Source: Myxococcales bacterium (GTDB lineage: Bacteria > Myxococcota > Myxococcia > Myxococcales > Myxococcaceae). Taken from it: a stretch of DNA of 64,000 bases. Below, piece by piece: positions 60,116 through 64,000 of the stretch. The DNA lies in NCBI GenBank assembly GCA_016191815.1, contig JACPVI010000036.1:20041-84040 (forward strand). The letters are read 5' to 3'. The translations under genes were made by a program, and so were the position numbers. The notes under the pieces are model-generated. The model worked only from the letters and a program-made list of their open reading frames with translations. It did no database searches and had not been told where the DNA came from. Within the stretch, counting starts at the first letter, position 1. Each line of letters starts with the position of its first letter.

Positions 60116-61570
60116 ATGAGGCGCTCCAGTCTGGGTCGCGACTTCCTCACGGCTGTCCGGCCCCTGGTGGGCATCGCAGTCTTGTTGGCCTTCTCGGGCG
60201 ACAGCCGCGCGCTTCCCCTTTTCGCGCGGAAGTACGAGCAGCCCTGCACCAGGTGTCACACGCCGCTCCCGAAGCTGAACGACTTCGGGAACATGTTCCG
60301 CGACAACGGCTACCAGATGAAGGGGCTGGAGGGGGCGCTGGCCAAGGTGGCGGCGATGCAGAAGGGAGTCGCCCCGCCGGAGGACATCTCCGAGCGCGAC
60401 GTGCCGACCAGCCTCTCCACCGCCTTCTGGCCGGTGTCCCTGCGCGGCACCATCGGCTATGGCTATCGGACGTTCAACGGCGTGCCGATGAAGAATGGGC
60501 CGGACCCCGCGGAGCTGGGTCGAGCGAGCACCAGCCGCGTGGAGCTGATCGGCATCCGCCTGTTGACCGGCGGCACCCTGGCTCGAAACGTGACCCACTT
60601 GCTCACCTTCCGTGGCCTCGAGGGCGGCGCGATTCGCCCGGAGCAAGTGTGGTTCCGGCTCGACAACCTGGCCGGCAGCCTCGCCAGTCTGAAGGTCGGC
60701 CAAATGGAGCTGGACGTTCCGCTCTCCCCTGCTCGAACTCCGACCTTCTTCCGGGCTCACGCCGCCTACTCGTACAAGCCGGGTACGCCCTACCTCAAGA
60801 CCATTGGCGATCCCCTGAGTGGTGCCCCTCTGCCGTTCGACACCAAGTCGCCGTACGAGTACGGGAACATCGCCACCTTCGACCTCGGGCAACCGAAGAG
60901 CGGCATCGAGCTTGAGGGCCACACCGCGGTGGCGCCGGGCTACGTGTTCCGCTACGCCCTCACCGGGATCGTCACCGACCAGATTGGCTCGGGCACCATC
61001 GCCCCCGGCCTCTACGCGCACGTGACGCAGTCGTTCGGGGGCTACGGCATCAGCTCCGGAACGAGGATCGGCGCCCACGGCGTGGTGGCCCAGGCCCCCA
61101 CCAGCAATCCCACCGGCGTCCCCGGAGCTGGCGGGCAAGACATTCCCTTCTACCGCGCCGGCGGAGAGCTGAGCACCGGCTTCATGCTCCCGGGCGTAGG
61201 TCTGGTCACCTTCCACGGCGTCTACACCTATGGGCTGGACAAGAGCTCGTTGATGACCATCCGTCCGGCCGCTCAGGAGGCCCGCTGGCACTCCACCACC
61301 GCCGAGCTCAACTGGGCCAAGCTGCCGAACATGCTGATCCTGCGCTACGACGCGGTGCGGAACGAGCAACAGGGCTCGGACCAGGTCCCGAAGGACTTCA
61401 ACGACGTCGACGTCGGAACTGTCGGCTACCGGCGCCTGATGTTCGATCCGATCGTGAGCGTCACCCTGCTGCGGTTGGACTACGTCATCATGCGCACCAA
61501 GAAGACCGCTCCCAACGGCGGAGACCAGGTGGTGCACCAGTTCTTCGGCGGCGCCGGGGTCGTCTTCTGA
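60116..61570 (+). CDS. Cyc2-like monohaem cytochrome-porin
   Basis: The 484-residue outer-membrane protein has a signal (LVGIAVLLAFSGDSRA), then a short cytochrome segment: LPLFARKYEQPCTRCHTPLP, followed by KLNDFGNMFRDNGYQMKG (about 33-70). A beta-barrel fills the remainder (for example GTIGYGYRTF, GYVFRYALTGIV, GVGLVTFHGVYTYGL, LRYDAVRNEQQ) to a terminal HQFFGGAGVVF. This layout, one CXXCH before FG..F..NGY and a single barrel, is that of Cyc2, the fused outer-membrane Fe(II) oxidase. Assignment to Cyc2 proper versus wider relatives is not certain. A perfect GGAGGTG ribosome site precedes the ATG. Confidence 0.82.
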   Translation: MRRSSLGRDFLTAVRPLVGIAVLLAFSGDSRALPLFARKYEQPCTRCHTPLPKLNDFGNMFRDNGYQMKGLEGALAKVAAMQKGVAPPEDISERDVPTSLSTAFWPVSLRGTIGYGYRTFNGVPMKNGPDPAELGRASTSRVELIGIRLLTGGTLARNVTHLLTFRGLEGGAIRPEQVWFRLDNLAGSLASLKVGQMELDVPLSPARTPTFFRAHAAYSYKPGTPYLKTIGDPLSGAPLPFDTKSPYEYGNIATFDLGQPKSGIELEGHTAVAPGYVFRYALTGIVTDQIGSGTIAPGLYAHVTQSFGGYGISSGTRIGAHGVVAQAPTSNPTGVPGAGGQDIPFYRAGGELSTGFMLPGVGLVTFHGVYTYGLDKSSLMTIRPAAQEARWHSTTAELNWAKLPNMLILRYDAVRNEQQGSDQVPKDFNDVDVGTVGYRRLMFDPIVSVTLLRLDYVIMRTKKTAPNGGDQVVHQFFGGAGVVF

Positions 61571-61628
61571 CGGCCGCCTCGTAACGTTCGCGTCGCCCCA
61601 CATACCTAGCAGCGAAAAGGAGACCGGA

Positions 61629-61859
61629 ATGGCTCACAACGTCGGCGGAGCGGACAGGATCGTGAGGATCGTCATCGGGGTGGCGGGGATCGCCCTGCCT
61701 CTGGCCGGAGTGGTCCCCCCGGGGATCGCCTCGATCATCAGCTACGTCGTCGGGGCGATCGGCCTCGGCACCGCGCTGATCAGCTGGTGCCCGGTGAACG
61801 CGATCCTGGGCGTCAACTCCTGCAAGTCCGCGGCGGCAAAGCCACAGGGCACTCCCTGA
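61629..61859 (+). CDS. DUF2892 small membrane protein
   Basis: The 76-residue protein starts MAHNVGGADRIVRIVIG after AAGGAG. It has two hydrophobic segments (about 12-30 and 34-50) and the family's ending pattern W.CP.NAILGVNSC. DUF2892/YgaP-TM proteins are small inner-membrane proteins often next to rhodanese or redox genes. Two Cys (CP and SC) could be redox-active. It lies between the Cyc2-like and pentahaem genes and may belong to the same transcript. Confidence 0.85.
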   Translation: MAHNVGGADRIVRIVIGVAGIALPLAGVVPPGIASIISYVVGAIGLGTALISWCPVNAILGVNSCKSAAAKPQGTP

Positions 61860-61867
61860 CCGCCGCC

Positions 61868-61895
61868 TTGGGCTCGGGCCCGTCCTGAGCCCCAA
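61868..61895 (+). terminator. weak terminator-like hairpin
   Basis: TTGGGCTC pairs with GAGCCCCAA (one bulged C) around a CGGGCCCGTCCT loop region, just after the DUF2892 stop. No T tract follows, so it may be a factor-dependent end or only a structured spacer. Confidence 0.35.
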
Positions 61896-61985
61896 AGCCC
61901 CCGAAGAGTGCTCGACCCGGGATCCCTCGGTGAGCACCACGCCTGGACGCCGGCCCAGGTCTGCTCGTACAGTCACACCTCGCAC

Positions 61986-63278
61986 GTGAGCGCCAAGTTC
62001 CGAGCCGTCATTGGTGTCGCGGCGATCGGTATCGCGGCCGCCGCGCTGCTCTCGTGCCGGCCCGCGTCCCAGCCGAGACCCCCGGCCGACCGGATCAAGC
62101 CCCTCACCAACTACTGGGAGAAGCTGATCGGCCCCCTGGCGCCCCCGGACGGCTTCGACACCATCCGCAGCCGCGAGTGTGCCGAGTGCCACCCCGATGC
62201 CTACGAGGAGTGGCGCACCAGCGCGCATGCCTACTCCTTCTCCGATCCGCAGTTCCAGGCGGAGTGGCGGAAGGACAAGCACCTCTGGCTGTGCCCCAAC
62301 TGCCACGCTCCCCTCGCCAACCAGCAGTACCGGCTGATCACCGGGCTGGTCGACAGCGACTTCCGGCAGCCGGTGGGAGACATAAACCCGAGCTACGACT
62401 CCGAGCTGCTCGACGAGGGGATCAACTGCGCGACCTGCCACATCCGCGACCGGAAGGTGATCGCCAAGCAAAAGGTCGCCGCACCTCATTCGATCCAGGT
62501 GGATGACCACCTGATGTCGCACGAGTGGTGCATCTACTGCCACAACGCGAAGGTGGTCTACGGCCCGGTCCGCATCTGCTACTTCGAGACCGGAGACGAA
62601 TACCGGAAGACCGAGCTCCCCGCCAAGGGCGTGCACTGCCTCGACTGCCACATGCCCGAGACGACCCGGTACACCAGCTCGGGTGAGAGCAGGCGCGGGC
62701 GGCTGCACAACTTCCTCGGGGCGGGCATCCCCAAGTTCGCCATGGAGGCCTCGGGGCGAAGCGGCCTGGGCGTGGAGGTGAAGGCCGATCCGGGCGGCTA
62801 CCGCCCCGGCCAGAAGGCGAAGATCACGGTCGTCGTCACCAACCGCTTCGCCGGCCACACCATCCCGACCGGCGACATCGAGCGCTTCGCGCTGGTGCAC
62901 TTCCGCCTTTTGGACGGCGGTGGCAAGGTGCTCTGGAAAGACGAACGGCGATACGGCGAGGAGTGGGAGTGGTGGCCCAAGGCCCGCATGGTGCAGGACA
63001 CCAGCATTCGCCGCGGTGAATCGCGGACCTACGACTTCGAGGTCCCGCTTCCACCTGGCCTGGAGGAAGCGTCCTTCGAGGTGACGGTCGAGCAGCACCG
63101 GATGATCGAGAAGAACCGCGACGCCAACAAGATGCACCACTCCTATCCGATGAAGGTGGAAGCGTGGACGTACTCGGTGCCGTTGCCGCTCAAGGGCGCC
63201 GCCGCGCGGCGAGGAGGCAAGGACGACACCTCCCGGCGCCGGGCGACCCGCGGCGCTGGACCGTCCATGGACGGCTGA
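61986..63278 (+). CDS. pentahaem cytochrome lipoprotein (c554-like plan)
   Basis: From GTG 61986 ([15 protein letters not shown]) the 430-residue product has a lipobox (ALLSC, Cys about 22) and five CXXCH sites: [33 protein letters not shown] and CLDCH. The first, with P..Y.EW..S.HA, is the signature of c554/multihaem-nitrite-family folds. A haem-free C-terminal beta domain follows (about 250-410, [40 protein letters not shown]). An earlier GTG at 61908 would put an odd 26-residue tail before the lipoprotein signal. It is likely a periplasmic or surface electron carrier. Confidence 0.82.
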   Translation: MSAKFRAVIGVAAIGIAAAALLSCRPASQPRPPADRIKPLTNYWEKLIGPLAPPDGFDTIRSRECAECHPDAYEEWRTSAHAYSFSDPQFQAEWRKDKHLWLCPNCHAPLANQQYRLITGLVDSDFRQPVGDINPSYDSELLDEGINCATCHIRDRKVIAKQKVAAPHSIQVDDHLMSHEWCIYCHNAKVVYGPVRICYFETGDEYRKTELPAKGVHCLDCHMPETTRYTSSGESRRGRLHNFLGAGIPKFAMEASGRSGLGVEVKADPGGYRPGQKAKITVVVTNRFAGHTIPTGDIERFALVHFRLLDGGGKVLWKDERRYGEEWEWWPKARMVQDTSIRRGESRTYDFEVPLPPGLEEASFEVTVEQHRMIEKNRDANKMHHSYPMKVEAWTYSVPLPLKGAAARRGGKDDTSRRRATRGAGPSMDG

Positions 63279-63313
63279 GCGAGAGTGCTCCGGTCACGGA
63301 GGGGAGGCTGGCC

Positions 63314-64000
63314 ATGCGTACCCTGCTCGTCGCGACCGCGGTGGCGGTGTCCGCGCTCTGCGGCTGCACCGGAACCGCCGCCGCACCGGACGCAGGTGGT
63401 TCTCCGGCGGACGGCGGAGGAGGAGGCGGTGGCGCGGGCGGCGGTGGCGGTGCCGACGCAGGCGAGTCCGACGCCGGCCTTCCCGATGGAGGGAGCGGCT
63501 TTCTTTCCGACCGCTATCCCGGCGACATCGGCATCGCGGGCGACCCCGACGTGGTCTGGACAGAGAACTTCGAGGAGGGCTCGGTCGCGGCGGTCACCGG
63601 CCGATACAACACCTCCAAGAACGCCTCGGGTATGGCGCTGGTCGCCGACGTCCCCGCGAAGAGCCGCGGCTCGGCGTCGATGAAGATGACCTCGAGCGGC
63701 ACCGGGCCGATCGCGACGGATCTCTACAAGAACCTCGGGGCGGGATACGACGAGCTGTTCGTCCGCTACTACGTGAAGTACCAGTCCGGGGTGCAGTGGC
63801 ACCACACCGGCGTCTGGGTCGGCGGCGCGAAGATTGCCGCTATCGGCGTGCGCGTTTCGCGCTGGATCACCTCGCACGGCTTCGCCCTGAATGTGTCCAC
63901 GGACTTGAGCTATTTTGATTTTATCGTGCCCTGCGGCCTCGCCGACAGGCGCGTCACCTCGCTCGCCCGCCTGCTTGATCTCGCGCGACTGGCGCTCGGT
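63314..64000 (+). CDS. lipoprotein N-terminus joined to LipB C-terminus (partial, possible chimera)
   Basis: The frame is open to the right edge. Residues 1-18 are a lipoprotein signal ending ALCGC. A Gly/Asp/Ala linker follows, then a domain with [20 protein letters not shown] and [19 protein letters not shown] (to about 165), as in exported myxobacterial lipoproteins. At GVWVGG (about 168-173) it becomes octanoyltransferase Lip[39 protein letters not shown], with catalytic Lys and Cys in place. A lipoprotein cannot sensibly carry half of LipB. The motif GVWVGG is natural in both parents, so the join is recombination or an assembly error. Confidence 0.6.
   Translation, partial: MRTLLVATAVAVSALCGCTGTAAAPDAGGSPADGGGGGGGAGGGGGADAGESDAGLPDGGSGFLSDRYPGDIGIAGDPDVVWTENFEEGSVAAVTGRYNTSKNASGMALVADVPAKSRGSASMKMTSSGTGPIATDLYKNLGAGYDELFVRYYVKYQSGVQWHHTGVWVGGAKIAAIGVRVSRWITSHGFALNVSTDLSYFDFIVPCGLADRRVTSLARLLDLARLALG

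Overview
The window is high-GC DNA (about 70%) that reads as Myxococcota, most like Anaeromyxobacter or a relative. The signs are several Hanks-type kinases with PEGA domains, a MYXO-CTERM-like Gly-Cys-Gly-Cys tail, many two-component proteins, a dense set of multihaem c-type cytochromes, and tight GTGA/ATGA stop-start coupling. I saw no tRNA, rRNA, CRISPR array or complete insertion sequence. About 49 haem-binding motifs are spread over nine proteins, which points to respiration with extracellular or outer-membrane electron transfer.

Layout. 1-2213 (minus): Mla lipid-transport genes and alanine racemase, separated by a GTCGAG-rich inverted repeat. 2362-4686 (plus): a zinc-ribbon-like protein, an exported barrel-like protein and two tiny membrane proteins. 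4697-13129 (minus): a tightly coupled run holding a zinc-ribbon coiled coil, a PEGA pseudokinase, a LuxR-type response regulator, two alpha/beta hydrolases, an active/inactive M16 peptidase pair and an RluA-type pseudouridine synthase. 13158-14864: a HAD 5'-nucleotidase.

14957-25115 (plus) is a nine-gene electron-transfer operon: two NHL-repeat lipoproteins, two OmcE-like tetrahaem cytochromes, a beta-barrel, cytochromes with 12, 11 and 8 haem sites, and a dihaem cytochrome, 41 sites in all. Two of the sites are CX3CH rather than CXXCH. I infer a porin-cytochrome conduit or cytochrome-filament assembly locus. 25090-32371 is a disturbed region with a receiver lacking its phospho-Asp, an AsmA remnant, a MYXO-CTERM protein fused in frame to an MmgE/PrpD enzyme, a GIDE-domain membrane protein, an esterase, a TSUP transporter and an isolated secretin N-domain protein. 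32523-49867 holds mostly separate units: a hybrid histidine kinase whose last receiver is frameshifted, a MoxR/VWA pair, a cNMP-binding protein, a propeller lipoprotein, a receiver next to a methyltransferase-like coiled coil, Kup, RecQ, and a glycosyltransferase/debranching-enzyme pair.

The most unusual part starts at 49877. A promoter leads into a GEMM-I (c-di-GMP-I) riboswitch, an intrinsic terminator, and a second very strong hairpin with nine T's. These precede one ORF that joins a Ser/Thr kinase to a TonB-dependent receptor. Then come a second kinase with a C-terminal membrane anchor, a membrane PEGA protein, a 185-bp MITE-like element, a periplasmic binding lipoprotein, a BASS-type transporter fused to a degenerate GGDEF domain, and a dihaem lipoprotein. 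A Cyc2-like cytochrome-porin, a DUF2892 protein and a pentahaem lipoprotein follow. I propose a c-di-GMP-gated sensing/uptake locus beside an outer-membrane electron-transfer module. The pairing of riboswitch, kinase-receptor fusion and transporter-GGDEF fusion is the best candidate here for an undescribed system.

The window ends inside an ORF that begins as a lipoprotein and becomes the C-terminal part of LipB at a shared GVWVGG motif. This may be recombination or an assembly chimera.
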